Notes: generated by a model from the letters alone, not told the origin. DNA of 64,000 nt from Plasmodium coatneyi (GCF_001680005.1 NC_033560.1:189501-253500); one strand, 5' to 3'. Numbered from the stretch's first letter, positions 22,422-33,399 are shown. Translations and numbers: made by a program.

Positions 22422-24366
22422 ATGGCAGAATCAGGCGGAGAAATGATGTGGGAGAAGTGGTTACGGCAATGGTTGCAAAGTAATGCAGGGCCACTTAGGG
22501 AAGGGGAAATTAAGGTAAAAGTATATACGGATAAAGGAGGAGGAGCATTGCTAAGGAGGGCAAATATAAATACATATGTGTGTGCGCTCACACAGGAACA
22601 ACTGCTGTTAATGTCACTGTAGTAGTTCCTTATGTACTCATGTGTGTATGTGCCTAATTCTTATGTGCACACACTTTTTGCAGGATGCATTATGGAATGA
22701 CTTGAACGAGACGTTTAAGAAGTTGGTCGACAGATTTACAGCGCAGGAGTCGCGGGAAATAATGGATCTCTGCGGTGACGTCCAACAGAAAGGTTTCGGG
22801 AGTATTTATAATAAGAAAGAAATGTGTAAAGGTATGGCAGAAATAAGGTATTTCATGAATGGTCTCAGGAAGAAGGATATATATAAAATGACTCCTGAAA
22901 ATAATATTGGTGAAGATGAACTTTATAAAAGATGTATAGTTGGAGTGTTAGCTATGTTAGAATTCTATCCGGGCCATTGCCAATTTGGGGAAGTTACTGA
23001 ATATATAAATAAGCATATAGACGCCAAAATAAATACTCATGGGCGTGATGGAGAAAATAGGAAATGTAGCAACATTACCGTCGAAGATTTAATTATCGGC
23101 AAAACAGTTGTTGGAACTAAAATTAAGGAATGGACTGAACAAGATAGGACTAAAGCGAAGAGTACAAATAAGTGCACAGGGGGAGTTAGGAGAGTAGGGA
23201 ATGTAATATGTATAGGTGAACAGCACTGTGAGAAGGAATCTAAGCTGAACCTACAGAACCTAAAAAATGACGAGAAAGAAAATATTACCAAGTTATTAGG
23301 ATTAAAGGAAACCACCCCACCCACCGAACCAAACCAACCGACTGTTTTAGACGTACTAACAAGTAATGATCCTAAGTTCACCTTATCGAAGGAAGATTTG
23401 GAAAAAGCATTTAAGGACGTAGCGAGTGAGGGGGAACATACACTTGAAAGCGGAAAAATAGAACAGGTAATACGGAAGTTAGAGGATTCAATTCAACAAA
23501 AAATACAGGGAACTGATTTTACAGCGCAACTACTAGCAGCACCACTAGCACAACCAGTAACATCAGCACAAACACAACAACTACATAGAGACTCCCCCCA
23601 GGATGGAGGACTTCTTGCCACCCTATCATCTGCTCTGTCTGTTCCTGGAACAGCCATTCCTGCTGTTGCAGGAGCAATGGCACTACCAGCATTTTTGTTC
23701 GCTTCATTCCTTTACAAGGTAAGCAAGACTATAATGTTACCACCTCAGCGGTCACGACCACCCCTAACACTCCTTTCTTCCACCCCTACCACACCCCCTA
23801 ACAACCTTCCTCCCACCTAGCACCACTAACAACCTACCTACCACCAAACACCTAACAACTTTCCTTCCATCCACCACCTAACAAACTTCCTACCATCCCT
23901 AAGCATCTTCCACCCTACCACCCACCTAACAACACCATCCTCCCTTCCATTTACCACCCCTAACAACCTTCCTTCCACCACCTACCACCCACTTAACAAT
24001 CTTGGTTTCACCTACCACCCCTAATAACCTACCTTCCACCAGCCAACCAACTAACACAACCTTCCTTCCACCTACCGCCACCCTACCACCTAACAACCCA
24101 CCTACCACCACAATAACACCATAACACCTCTTTTTCATTTTTGTTTTTGGTATAAATCACACTTCTCCTTTCAGAAGCATAAGCGCTCTGGCAACAACAG
24201 AAAAAAAAGGTCCCTTAGGAGAGAATATTATGGGTTCGATGATGACGACGACGACACTTCTACAGATTATTCAAGATCAAACTTAACAGCAGGAACCAAT
24301 TCGTCAGAATATTCTATTCCATATACATTATCATCATCATCCTTAAGATCATCATCCACCAGATGA
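22422..24366 (+). CDS. SICA-like variant antigen with KIR-type transmembrane and tail exons
   Basis: Three exons were joined in phase 0: 22422-22514, 22684-23718 and 24175-24366, giving 439 residues. Exon 1 starts MAESGGEMMWEKWLRQWL, like SICA N termini. Exon 2 has the cysteine-rich SICA alpha-type pattern: CKGMAEIRYFMNGL, RCIVGVLAMLEFYPGHC, KCSNITVEDLIIGKTVVG and IKEWTEQDR. It ends in a membrane segment (GTAIPAVAGAMALPAFLFAS) and FLYK before GTAAG. Exon 3 encodes a basic-acidic tail with RSLRREYYGF and SEYSIPYT, which matches the KIR tail at 37084-37290 (AIRREL..., SEYSVPY) rather than the long SICA cytoplasmic domain. The compact form fits the small type II SICAvar class. Known family role: surface antigen of infected red cells subject to variation. 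Intron 2 is full of CCTAACAACC/CCACCTACC repeats. Confidence 0.75.
23719..24174 (+). repeat. C-rich repeat-filled intron of the SICA-like gene
   Basis: About 400 bp of irregular repeats built from CCTAACAACC, TTCCTTCCACC and CCACCTACCACC, strongly strand-biased for C. The last intron of the kir at 34588-37290 is built from the same words, and their complement forms the region 32800-33395. Confidence 0.75.
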
Positions 24367-24594
24367 TGATAGAAAGTGTACTTTCTATAGGGAAGAAAGG
24401 TTGTTAAGAGTATTAGAATGAAACGTTGCTAAATGCGTTAGAATGAAGGTTGTTAGACATGGAACGAAGGTGGTTACAGGGAGTGGGGAAGGTTCAGGAA
24501 TATTTAAATGGTTTGGGGAGGGTTAATAAGGGTTTTTGAAAATAGATTTAATGGGGAGGTGTAAAGATAACTCAAAAAAGTTTCACTTCCTTTC

Positions 24595-24860
24595 TTCCTT
24601 ATCTTTCTTATCCTTCCCCATCTTTTCTTTTTTTTTCATACACCCTACGGCTGTACTCCCCCCTGGGTGGCTAAAGTAGCAGGCCATATTATTGGGTCAT
24701 TAACCTAGAAAGACCCTATCTCTACACCCTTAACTTTTCATTCTAACACCCCTAACAACCTTTCTTCCACCTACCACCACCCTAACAACCTTCCTTCCAC
24801 CAACCACCCCTAACAACACCACCCTAACACAACACCACCATACTAACACCACACTAATAC
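24595..24860 (-). repeat. Dispersed island element, copy 2 (inverted), with C-rich intron-like repeat
   Basis: In reverse complement it shows the same blocks as the other copies: CTAGGTTAATG, then ATGGCCTGCTACTTTAG, a G-rich stretch, GGGTGTAT and an A-rich purine tract. On the plus strand it is followed by CCTAACAACC/CCTTCCACC repeats of the antigen-gene intron type (24735-24860). No coding region is supported between 24367 and 25583. Confidence 0.6.
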
Positions 24861-25480
24861 CACACTAATGTACAGTCTAATGCAGACTAATGCACGAGAA
24901 AACTAATATGCTCTATAGAACTTTGAATAAAGAACACTGTACCTAAAAGAATTACATTATTATTACGTGTAAAAAATGTGACCCACTTGTTTAAGCAGTT
25001 TCTATTCACCCTTTATATCTAAAATAAAGGAACAATACAAAAATTCTGGGCGTATGTACATAGTTCTGATCTGCGAATTTGAGCAAGTCGCTCCCTTCAT
25101 TACAACGTTAAGGTAGTGCTACATAATAGAAAAATGCGCAACATTCCCCATGAGTGAGTTGGCCACTTTTAACTTCAATTTAATTCTAACCAAGATATAA
25201 TATACATGCGCTAAAATGAACTACTTTTTTTTATTATTTTCCATTATTTTAAATAAATATATATTTATATATATAATATTATTATACATTTAAACATTTC
25301 ATTTTAATTTTTTTTTTATTTAAAAACTAACCTATACGTATATACGCACACACCCCTAAAAATTGAAAGACGAAGATAGCAGTGTTTAGAGCGCAGTGCG
25401 CGAATTGCACATAAGCGCCTTAAAATGACTTAATAAGTTTTTTACATTAAAAAAGGAAATAATCACATAACGTATTAATG

Positions 25481-25579
25481 CTCCTCTTCCTTTTTATTTT
25501 TTCACTTTAAACACCTTTTTTTTTTACATTAAAAAAAATAAATAAAATAATAAAGTGAAAAAATAAAAAGGAAGAGGAG
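25481..25579. repeat. Perfect 29 bp inverted repeat just before a start codon
   Basis: Left arm 25481-25509 and right arm 25551-25579 are exact reverse complements (right arm begins TAAAGTGAAAAAATAAAAAG), separated by 41 bp. The right arm ends four bases before the ATG at 25584 of the exported-protein gene, so a transcript starting upstream would carry a stable hairpin against its start codon. Confidence 0.85.
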
Positions 25580-25583
25580 GAAA

Positions 25584-26708
25584 ATGGCATCTTTCACAAA
25601 ACTTCCAATACTTATCCTTGTTGTGTGGTCCTTGCAGTACCCCACGCATGTATGATAGGAGCTACTGTTACATTTTTTAAAATTTGGCGCACTTATTACT
25701 TTAATTAACTTCCATCTTTTTTCTTTAAAAATAGAAAGAAGAGGAAAAAAGAAATTCACCCTTCTGTGCCGACCCCCTTTCCTCCCTTTTCAGTATAACT
25801 ATGGAAATTCGTGCAACAGGAGCAGTGCTCACAATGTGCTTAACGTAAGAACGAATAGAATCCTAATGGGATATGAACACACTAAAATAGAATCTCGACA
25901 GAACAAGAACCGCACTTTCTCACCGAAGGAAAAATTAAAGGGTCCCCATAAACGCGGTGTCTATGCAAATGATAACTATAAATACGGTGTCCATTATGTT
26001 GATGTTGATGAATATGATAACCTATCCACATTTACTGGCAGTACGGAAAGTTTCCTTAAGGAGCGAAATAACGACTATGCTGTTGATGACGACGTGTCTA
26101 CAATTTCTAGCAGTATGGAAAGTCTCTTTGAAGAACGAGATCATTTCCATGATGACTATCAAAGACCATGCATGAAAAATAAAGCACAGCATGAAAGAAT
26201 ATGGACCCCAACCGAAAGTTCCTCATCTGAAAGTAAAACTGGCACAGAAACACTATCACGAACTAAAAATTATGGTGGTAGTAGTACAATCCCTTCCAAA
26301 AATAACGCATTAAACGAATTGCATAAGCAGTTAACATCCACCGTTACTTCAAAAGCGTCACGACATTCACGGAACAGAATGAATAAAGCCCAAATTGGAA
26401 CCACACAACAGAGGCTTAAAGCACTTTTTGATAAATGTACACGTTATAAGATAGTAAATAAAGCCATATTACCAGTAGCATTGGTCCTTTTACTTATATG
26501 GCCCTATATTATGAAGAAATTGGGTGATTTAGGGAACCCAGAATTGTTTCCTATATTCCAAGGGAATAAGGGTCTATTAGTAGTAGTGTACTTAATTGTG
26601 GGATTCACCGCACTGTGTGTGCTATTAGGATTATATTATTCAAAAAAGAGGATTAAATGTATTATAAAGAATTTAGAAAAACAGCTGAAAGTTATGAAGG
26701 AGTCATAA
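25584..26708 (+). CDS. Plasmodium exported-type protein, signal peptide and two C-terminal membrane segments
   Basis: Two exons: 25584-25649 (22 codons) and 25794-26708, with a 144 bp GT-AG phase-0 intron, giving 326 residues. This is the two-exon layout usual for exported proteins of this genus: exon 1 encodes a signal sequence (MASFTKLPILILVVWSLQYP). Downstream lies NRILMGYEH, an R-x-L motif at the right place for a PEXEL but without the acidic/Gln fifth residue. The middle is hydrophilic and carries a diverged internal duplication (LSTFTGSTESFLKERNNDY against VSTISSSMESLFEERDHFH). The C terminus has two hydrophobic helices (LPVALVLLLIWPYIM and LLVVVYLIVGFTALCVLLGL) and a short basic coiled coil. 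The precise family was not identified. Location in the antigen island and the two-helix end suggest an exported membrane protein. Confidence 0.75.
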
Positions 26709-27429
26709 GGTGGGGAAGTCCGAAGAATCAGGAGAAGCATAATTATTCCCCATTTCAGTAAATAATATTGATGGTACACTTTGTTTTCGTATTTTTGCGG
26801 GGCCCATTTTTAATAATGTCCTGTAATATGTTCATGTCATATGGGTGGGTTTGTTCATATGATTGAAGTTTGTATACATTCAAATTTTTAATTCTAATGA
26901 TGATATTATTCCCTCCAGGGGGAATATACACAAATGCTTTGTGTCCATATGCTCAACTGTAATATATACATGGTTTGTGCATACATATATATATTTTTAA
27001 CTTTTTCCATTTAAGGTAACCAATTGTTAGGTAACATTATAACAAAGTAGAACCTACTGAAAAGGAGGGGGAAGGAGGTAAGTTCTTCTGTGTTCTCTAT
27101 ACGCACACATATATATATGTGGATATATGTAGAATCGTGCTATTAGGTAAAGTTTATATCTGAAGAAAAAAAACAATTATCATAATTTTCAGAAGGAACA
27201 ATTCTAGCATAAAACATAATAATACGATCAAACTACACCATCAATATATTACGGAGTATTATAGGGAAATAGATTTAATGGGGACGCATATATATGTGGA
27301 ATTGTACTATAATACCAAAAATATCTTCCTGAAGGGAAGAATAACTTCACCCAAAGGGAGAAACATTGCCTTCCCACCTAAAGTGGGGGGAAGGAAGGTT
27401 GTGTTAGGGGTGTTGGGGGTAGATCCTTT
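26709..27429. other. Intergenic DNA between the exported-protein gene and the kir pseudogene
   Basis: No supported gene. It is AT-rich with several ATATAT tracts (26987-26996, 27108-27130) and a short G-rich repeat of antigen-intron type near 27380-27425 leading into the element copy 3. Confidence 0.45.
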
Positions 27430-27560
27430 TCTAGGTTAAGGAACAGCAATATGGCCATGTGTTTAGCTACCCTAGGGGGGGGGGGGGGGGGGAAGGGGAA
27501 GGTAGAAAAGGAAGAAATCAAAAGAAATCAAGAAGGAAAAGAAGAAAAAAGTACATGGCG
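27430..27560 (+). repeat. Dispersed island element, copy 3, with a G18 run
   Basis: Blocks CTAGGTTAAGGAACAGCAAT, ATGGCC and TTTAGCTACCC match copies 2 and 4. They are followed by an uninterrupted run of 18 G (27475-27492), AAGGGGAAGG and a purine tract. A G18 run is exceptional in an AT-rich Plasmodium genome and could form a quadruplex. Confidence 0.6.
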
Positions 27561-27854
27561 GGGAGCATAGTTATAAAGATGCACGCACAGAATATTGTTT
27601 CTTTAAGGAATGTAATTCCTCATATTATATCCTTCCTTCCGCTTTAATAATATTCCAAAATGTACGTTCCTCCTCACTATGTATATATTAATGAATATAC
27701 ACCCTCCGGAAAGGAAGGGAAGAATGCTGAACATATATGAGCTGTATTATATGTATGGGAACAAAACTTTCCCCCTTAAAACACACGGCAGTCATTTCAT
27801 ACATATACATAAAAGAAGGAATGCACATTCACAGTAGAAGTGACAGGAACGAAG

Positions 27855-28911
27855 ATGGCACCACCACAGGTTCGTCCACCCTTCATTATAGAAGTGGGAA
27901 TACATGAACTATTATGAAAATTATTACATGAACTATTATGAAAATTATTACATGAACTATTACAAAAAATTATTATATGAAATTATAACACTTCCAACAT
28001 GTGTATATAGATACACATATATATATAACATATATGTGTATGTGCATGTATGTGTGCATGTATGCACTACTTATGTATGTATGTTTTCCATGTTCTAATT
28101 ATTTGCTTCTATATAATTGTAGGGTGCGAATGAACTGCCTTCGGATAAAATATATGGCGAACTTAAAAGGGCCAGTTACACTCATAAAAACAAGCCCACA
28201 CATACTGATGCGCAGAGTTTATTAACAGTACTCTTGGAGAGTACGGACGACGCTAATTATATGATGAGAGTTTGGTATTACGTATCCCAAATGACTAATG
28301 ATGGGCAAACATATTATAATGATCGTTGTAACTTCCTATATTATTCGATAGGGAACGCGTTGCCGGGGAAGTATGACAAAGCTGATTTCTCAAGTGCTAT
28401 GAATAACATATACACAACATTAACAGAGCAGCTAAATGTTGCAAAACCATGCCAAGGAATAACCACCAATAACAACATTAATAAAGACCTCTTCCTTAAT
28501 AGAAAACTTGTCTTCGACTATTACCATGATTATGACGCCATATACAACGACTTACCGAGCGATGACAAAAATTGGTGTAACAGTACTTCCTATAAGCAGT
28601 ATATGGACAAAGTTCTTGCATTTTATGAGAACGTTGTTGCAGGTTGCACAACTACTAATGATTAGAGTGACCTATATTCTGCCGTATATAATGGGACACT
28701 GTCTACAGACAACAAATACCAGAAATTGTTAAAACAAAACTGTGCTGCAGCGGCAACTGAACAATTAACCACATTGGAAGCTGCAACCTCCCTTGCCGGA
28801 AACATCAGGAGGAATGGCAGAAGCTGTGCTGCTGCGTCTTCTGGAACAGTCATTCCTGCTGTTGCGGCAGCAGCCATAGCATTTCCACTAGTAGGATTAT
28901 TTTTGTATAAG
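27855..28911 (+). pseudogene. kir gene with one internal stop codon and no detected tail exon
   Basis: Exon 1 (27855-27869) encodes MAPPQ; exon 2 is 28123-28911 in phase 0. The product begins GANELPSDKIYGELKRA and has KIR hallmarks: CNFLYYSIGNAL, KLVFDYYHDYDAIYNDL and a membrane segment SSGTVIPAVAAAAIAFPL with GLFLYK before GTAAGT. A TAG at 28663-28665 interrupts the frame after AGCTTTND; the same frame continues cleanly (SDLYSAVYNGTL, CAAAATEQL) to the donor, so it is a single nonsense change. The expected third exon with an RRE-type tail was not found before the convergent gene. Intron 1 contains three copies of a ~25 bp repeat (27905-27975). It could be an untranslated relic or a donor of sequence for recombination. 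Confidence 0.7.
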
Positions 28912-28984
28912 GTAAGTATAACAATTACACTTTGCATTATATAAAAACTAAGGCACTTCCTAATACATTCCGCCTGTGCATAGA

Positions 28985-29080
28985 ATGTGGAATGAACGAA
29001 TCGAATGAACGAATGGATTAAACGAATGGATAACGAATGGACAACGAATGGATAACGAATGGATTAGACGAATGAACGAA
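28985..29080 (+). repeat. Short minisatellite, unit about AACGAATGGAT
   Basis: Seven or more imperfect copies of a 9-12 bp unit (AACGAATGGAT, AACGAATGGACA) lie directly after the kir pseudogene, between it and the convergent kir. No gene is supported in 28912-29296. Confidence 0.7.
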
Positions 29081-29296
29081 TGAACCCTTCATAATAACAG
29101 TAATGGACGTTTAATAATAATGAACGAACGAATAAGCACACACACATATATATATAGAATAATTATGGGTGCCATATGTAATACTGGTAGAATGCATGGG
29201 AAAAAGGAGTATTCCATACTATTAAAAAATTTAGGGAGAACTTTGTGTATCATTTATAATGAAATAAAAAAAGGGAACATTACATTTAACGTTGCA

Positions 29297-31484
29297 CTAC
29301 ATACGATGATAAGCTATATTATTTCTCTGTTGTTGCTGTCTATTATTTGTCCTTCCTCTTCTTTGTGGTGGTGACCTACCATTATATATGGTAGAATTGT
29401 CTTCTGTCATGGAATCTGCTACTGTAGAAGTTTCTTCCGCTGTTGTTGAATATATTATGGAAGTGTCTGTAGAATGGCTCGTTAGCGTGTCTATGTAATT
29501 CCTGGCGGGTCCTCTTCTTCTACTTTTGTTGCTGTTGTTCCTTCCAGAAAAAGAATTAAGTAATCCAGGGAAGAATGATGTATACTAAAAGGGAAAGAAG
29601 GGGTAAGATGCGTGTACTATAAGAACATAGCGGAGCTTATTTTAACATTTACCTGTTCATAGAAGTAAACGGAAGTACAAGTTATTATTCATATTTTAAG
29701 TATAGTGGTTGTAATTACTTTATATAAGAAGATAACAATGGCAGGTAATGCTGCTACTCCTAATATGGAAGATACGATAGGGGTGATGGTACTTCCAGAA
29801 GTGGCTCCTCCCGCTGCGCGTGACTGATATAATTCCTCTACAGTGTCCTGCAACTCTAATTGAGTTTTCTGTTCAAACATTGATTTACACTTTGAATCCC
29901 ACAGTTGCTGGGGGTTATACGCTTTATAAGTCTCCTCAAATTCTAAACAATACTTATGAATGCGATTAGTATCACAGTGTTCTTGCACTCGTTCATAAGC
30001 TTCAGCGGCACCACTTAAACGCAAGCAATATTCAAAATTATTATCAGAACCGGCACCTGAAAATTTATGCTTTATAATTCCTTCGTCATGGTAATAATCG
30101 AAGACTTTCTTCCTACTGCGGAAAATGTCTTCGCTAATTTCTTCGTCATAAATCAAAGGACATCTGCCTGTCCCACCAGCAGTATACAGTTGAGTAAAAA
30201 TACTTTTCATATTTGTAAAAAATAAACTGTCCTCCACATTATTCGCTAATAAATCTCCTATATAGAAATATAGGAACTCACAGCGCTCGCTATGTAAATT
30301 GTCACTCTGCGTCATTTCGTTGTGTACATAACACCAGGCTCCCATAATTTGATCTACTGCATCCGACTTATGCGGCAGTATTTTCAAAATCTGCCCATTC
30401 CTCATGCTTGCGATTGGATCCCTGCAGGTGTATGTAACCCCATTGAATTTATCGTACATTTCCTCTGAGGGCAATTTATTCGGACCCTACAGTTGCAATT
30501 ATAAAAAAAAAGGGGTCCGCCTTTACATTTTCACTATACGAGGAATGAAATATTATATGTATGCACATGAATTCATTCCATGCAGAACACACACATCAAT
30601 TAATTCATGTGCCCACAGCAGAAGAAAAGAAGGAGCAACCTGCTCAGTGCTTCTTCTCTTCACGTTACACTACTAAAAACACTATTGGTTGTACTTACCT
30701 CACCTACAGCTGGAATACCAGGAACACCACCTAAACCAGCACCGGCAGCGCCGTGTCCAGAAGAACCTGGGTTCCAGGTTCCTGTAGAACCTGGTCTTGG
30801 ACTACCAGTGTTTTGGTTGCCAGTAGCTGTAGTTCTTTCTGTATTTATTGCAGCACACGACTTTTGCGATAATGTTCTATTACGGTACTTATGGTACTTG
30901 TCATAGAATTCCTTACAATAGGAACTTCCACCACCTGTACCTGCACAGTGTGAATTCACAGACTCATATGCGTCAGGGGCTTTCCCTAAGGAAGTGGCAT
31001 ACGTTTCATAATCAGAACTTCTGTCCCCTATACTTTTGCATAAACTACTGAAATTGTAATAATAGTCGAACACGTCTTTCATGTGTTGGAAATAATTCCT
31101 GTTCATGTCAGGGTACATATTCTCACATTTTTCACCAGAAAACAGTGGTCCTAATTTTGTATATATGTCACTCATAACTCTTTGGAACTTTCCTCCCTGT
31201 CTTAATTTTCCAGATAATGTATTCCCCAACCAAAAATAGAAAAAATAGCAGGGGTTATAGTAGGCTTGGTTGCCATCCTTTTTCTCGTTATATGCGTAAC
31301 AATAGTTTTGCTCAATTCCACTGGCCAAGTTTATACCATTACTCAACCATGTTTCCAACACGGGCTTCAAAGTATCCCCATTATGCTTGCAGCAGTCATG
31401 TGCTGCTTCTCCTCCACCACAGCGCACGCCTTGTTCTAGCTGAAGGTAGATGAATTCAGAGGGTAATGGAGGTGAACCTGTCAT
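29297..31484 (-). CDS. Two-domain KIR variant antigen
   Basis: Three exons on the minus strand in phase 0: 31484-30699, 30486-29719 and 29584-29297, giving 613 residues. Exon 1 starts MTGSPPLPSEFIYLQLEQ and holds KIR domain one (CYFFYFWLGNTL, VFDYYYNFSSL), then a Gly/Pro linker (GHGAAGAGLGGVPGIPAVGE). Exon 2 starts GPNKLPSEEMYDKFNGV, a second domain opening like a complete KIR, with CEFLYFYIGDLL and KVFDYYHDEG, a membrane segment (ILGVAALPAIVIFLYK) and a donor GTAATT. Exon 3 (YTSFFPGLLNSFSGRNN) is the Arg/Ser/Thr-rich tail ending AYHRM. Known family: kir, in the PIR superfamily, on infected red cells. The intact frame through all exons argues that it is functional. It converges on the kir pseudogene and diverges from the next kir. 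Confidence 0.85.
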
Positions 31485-32512
31485 TTTTCAAAAGGTATAT
31501 TCTTCCAGCATATAACACACTTATGTTAAAATTGATCCTTATGTGTTCATATGGAATAAATGTGTAAGATGTTCTGCATACATTAGGATTTCTGTTGGTA
31601 AATACCAACTACCTACTTCCCCCATCCATACACATACTTAATATTTCTGAATGATAATGAAATAATGTTCACATGTGCTGAATCATTATGTACATCATTA
31701 ATAAAAAAGTGGTAGTGCTTGTATTAGAATACTAACGAAAAAAAAGAGGAAAAATGAAATAAAGCTCCCATACGTTTCTCCTACATTGATTATATTACTA
31801 CATTATATTCTGTCATTCATAACATTATATTATTATTTACTCCACTCAAATATTTTGCATATAAGAGTGCAATTTCTTTTTTTTTAGTGAGAAATTTTAG
31901 TATTTATTATTTACTTAAGTTTTTCTCTTTTCTGAAGCATGGTTCATTAAAAATTGTCAGTACACATACAACGCAGTTATTATATAGATAGCACGCATCC
32001 CTCCTCTACACATGTGTACATGTACTAATACCTACGGAAAAAATTCGAATTATTAGATGAATAAATTATATATAGCATAAGAAACTCTTCACATTATTTA
32101 GGAATAAATGTGTGCCCTTTCATAATAGTGTTTTTTTATGGCACACCTTCCCTCCTCTGTTTCTAATTGCTCAAAGCCGTTAAATTATTCCTTTTCATCT
32201 TCCTTCCATGGTAAGTATACCACACATAAGTTATTCACACTAAAATAGTGCACTTCCTCATTTCAGCTATCCATCTTCTTTCTAATGCGGATTATATTTC
32301 ACATATTGATGCATACTTCCCGAAGCATTTCCATTCCTGGCTTATATGATTAAAAAGTTCAGGGACTTAAAAAGGTTTAAGGAATTCTAGGGTTGAAAGG
32401 ATTGAGGAGACAACATACGATTAATGATCACTCTTCTGTTCCATTATCTAAAGGTTCTAAACATTAAAAGGGTGTTTTAAAACATTTTCCATTGTTCAGA
32501 TAGTTCACGTCT
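31485..32512. promoter_or_regulatory. Upstream region of the two-domain kir on the minus strand
   Basis: AT-rich, no supported gene. The ~250 bp adjoining the ATG share short words with the upstream region of the divergent kir (ATGAACACA near the start, TTTAACATAA further in), suggesting related kir promoters. Confidence 0.4.
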
Positions 32513-32790
32513 TAGGGTTCAGGCTTCAGGTTTTTAGGATTTAGGGTTCAGGGATTAGGGTTCATGTTTTAGGGTTTCAGGGTTTAGGATTGAGGGCTTA
32601 AGGTTCAAGGTTTAGGGTTACGTCTTTAGGGTCTAGCGTTTAGGATTAAGGTTCAGGGATTAAGTTTCAGGCTGTAGGTCTAGGGGTTTCAGGTATAAGA
32701 TTCATTGTTTAGGGTTTAGGATTCGTGATTTAGGGTTGAGGTTTGAGGGTTTAGGATTAAGGTTCAGGGTTTAGGGCTGGGAGTTTCAGG
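32513..32790 (+). repeat. Interstitial degenerate telomere-like repeats
   Basis: Dense degenerate copies of the Plasmodium telomere heptamer GGGTT(T/C)A, e.g. TTAGGGTTCAGG, GATTTAGGGTTCAGGG and TTTAGGGTTTCAGGGTTTAGG. In P. knowlesi such telomere-like repeats are known at internal sites beside SICAvar genes. Perfect arrays are absent, so it is not an active telomere. Confidence 0.8.
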
Positions 32791-32799
32791 TTTAAGGTT

Positions 32800-33395
32800 G
32801 ATGGTTGGAAGTGTTATGGGTGTTAAAAGTGAAGGAGAGCGTTAGGTGGGCGAGGTCTATGGATGTAGAGATTTAGGTGAAGTGAAGTAGGTCTTAGGAA
32901 GGAATAAACGTTCTAAGGAAGTAAAGGAAGGAGAGGGTCTAAGGAGTGTGTAAGGAGGTAAGGAAAGAGCGTTAAAGGAAGGAGGATTGTTAGGTGGTGG
33001 TAGGGTGGTAGAATGTTGGTTGTTAGGTGATAGGTGGAAGGGAAGCTTGTTAGTGGTGGAAGGAAGGGTCTAAGGAAGGAAAGGGTTTTAAGGAAGCAAG
33101 GTTGTTAGGGGTGGAGGGAAGAAAGTTTGTTAGGTGTGTTAGAAGGAAGGTTGTTAGTGATGGAAGGAACGTTGTTAGATGGTTAGTGGGTTGTTAGGTG
33201 GTAGGTGGGTTGTTAGGTGGTAGGTGGGTTGTTAGGTGGTAGGTGGGTTGTTAGGTGGTAGGTGGGTTGTTAGGTGGTAGGTGGAAGGAAGGGATCGAAG
33301 GAAGGGGTCGAAGGAAGGATGTTTAGGGGTAGAAGGAGAACCGTTGTTTGGGGGAAAGTAAGTGGGTCGTTAGGTGTTAGGGGTGTGTGACCTAA
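32800..33395 (-). repeat. Relic of an antigen-gene intron (G-rich repeats, complement of CCTAACAACC type)
   Basis: About 600 bp of GGTTGTTAGG, GGTGGTAGG and GGAAGGAAGG words. Its complement reads as the repeats filling the last introns of the SICA-like gene and of the kir at 34588-37290. No tail exon follows on the minus strand: telomere-like repeats begin instead. It is read as the remnant of a minus-strand antigen gene. Confidence 0.55.
33190..33284. repeat. Perfect minisatellite, five copies of 19 bp
   Basis: Five identical, head-to-tail copies of GTTGTTAGGTGGTAGGTGG. Identity of all copies, inside a degenerate neighbourhood, points to recent expansion or homogenisation. Confidence 0.9.
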
Positions 33396-33399
33396 GGTT

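Noticed and set aside
24175..24366. Standard long SICA cytoplasmic domain
   Set aside because: Searched for downstream of the SICA-like gene; only the short KIR-like tail and non-coding repeats are present to 25583.
24665..24715. RNA polymerase III A/B boxes in the dispersed element (TGGCTAAAGTAG; GGGTCATTAACC)
   Set aside because: Partial matches only, and not kept in the other copies; not enough to call an RNA gene.
25860..25890. Canonical PEXEL export motif in the exported-type protein
   Set aside because: R-x-L is present (RILMG) but the fifth residue is Gly, so it is only PEXEL-like.
27904..28098. 64-codon Tyr/Asn-rich frame
   Set aside because: It is the ~25 bp tandem repeat in intron 1 of the kir pseudogene, not a coding exon.
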